A stretch of DNA of 64,000 bases from Clostridia bacterium. Lineage in GTDB: Bacteria; Bacillota; Clostridia; Christensenellales; Borkfalkiaceae. Positions 63,960-64,000 of the stretch are shown here, one piece after another (position 1 is the stretch's first letter; the number at the start of each line of letters is the position of its first letter). The notes below the pieces were generated by a model, which was given only the letters and a program-made list of their open reading frames with translations, did no database searches and was not told where the DNA came from. The stretch spans positions 1 to 64,000 of the forward strand of contig JAFQMD010000022.1 of the NCBI GenBank assembly GCA_017396365.1. The letters run 5' to 3'. Position numbers and translations under genes: made by a program.

Positions 63960-64000
63960 ATGAATTTTAACAATTATGATTTAGCGCTTATAACGGACGA
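63960..64000 (+). CDS. Start of an unidentified gene, cut by the window end
   Basis: ATG 63960 follows AAAAGAGGCG and opens a frame reading MNFNNYDLALITD before the window ends. It is too short to assign. Confidence 0.5.
   Translation, partial: MNFNNYDLALITD

Overview
The window is an AT-rich bacterial chromosome segment, about 95 percent coding and mostly housekeeping. Gene content and order point to a Bacillota (Firmicutes) member, most likely an uncultured anaerobic Clostridia lineage. The evidence includes pth-mfd-foldase lipoprotein synteny, infC-rpmI-rplT with an AUU-initiated infC, ruvCAB-queA-tgt-yajC, a TIGR04086-type membrane protein next to secD-secF, recJ-RSH-MBL-hemZ, rpsO-pnp, lipobox lipoproteins, purine-rich Shine-Dalgarno sites and consensus sigma-A promoters. 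No phage, insertion sequence, CRISPR array or obvious genomic island was seen. The genus cannot be named from the sequence.

Layout. 1-662: a minus-strand tRNA cluster (initiator Met, elongator Met, Glu) with promoter and terminator, followed by two small structured repeats that echo the tRNA-Glu 3' end. 799-5608: tilS, a P-loop kinase, truA, an acyltransferase fused to a zinc ribbon, and a membrane protein with an ESAP-rich tail. 5775-11626: two flavoproteins, a DUF1934 protein, a UPF0173 hydrolase, a Rho homologue that has lost its ATP-binding loop, and a glutamine amidotransferase. 11669-19597: a nucleosidase, a patatin, an AroA-AroE fusion, an ABC transporter fusion, a CPBP protease, rlmH and tadA. 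19734-26945: prs, pth, mfd and a PrsA/SurA-like lipoprotein. 27066-30103: infC-rpmI-rplT with an attenuator leader, a SpoU methyltransferase, yebC and a structured 3' element. 30208-35873: an HtrA-like lipoprotein, then ruvCAB-queA-tgt. 35990-46132: yajC, a small membrane protein, secDF, recJ, the ppGpp synthetase/hydrolase, an MBL hydrolase and hemZ. 46254-52583: rpsO, pnp, uppP, a hairpin array, a pyridoxal/pyridoxamine kinase and a MATE pump. 52616-58188: mgtE, galM, and an unusual minus-strand operon of a secreted tyrosine phosphatase, a membrane-anchored Ig-like protein and RhaM. 58441-64000: uvrB, uvrA, a small membrane protein and the start of another gene.

The genes serve translation and tRNA modification (tilS, truA, tadA, rlmH, queA, tgt, pth, infC, yebC), DNA repair (mfd, ruvABC, recJ, uvrAB), secretion (yajC, secDF, foldase, HtrA), envelope work (uppP, acyltransferase, patatin) and transport. 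Start codons were revised where promoter elements overlap the longest ORF: 21363 for mfd, 50346 for the kinase, 58495 for uvrB, and the AUU at 27263 for infC.

The most unusual items are the Rho-like protein without a Walker A motif, the AroA-AroE fusion with altered AroE catalytic residues, the hairpin array at 49822-50186, a 16-bp motif recurring at six or seven sites, and candidate structured RNAs at 29984-30100 and 39571-39690. Function for these is inference, and no database search was possible.
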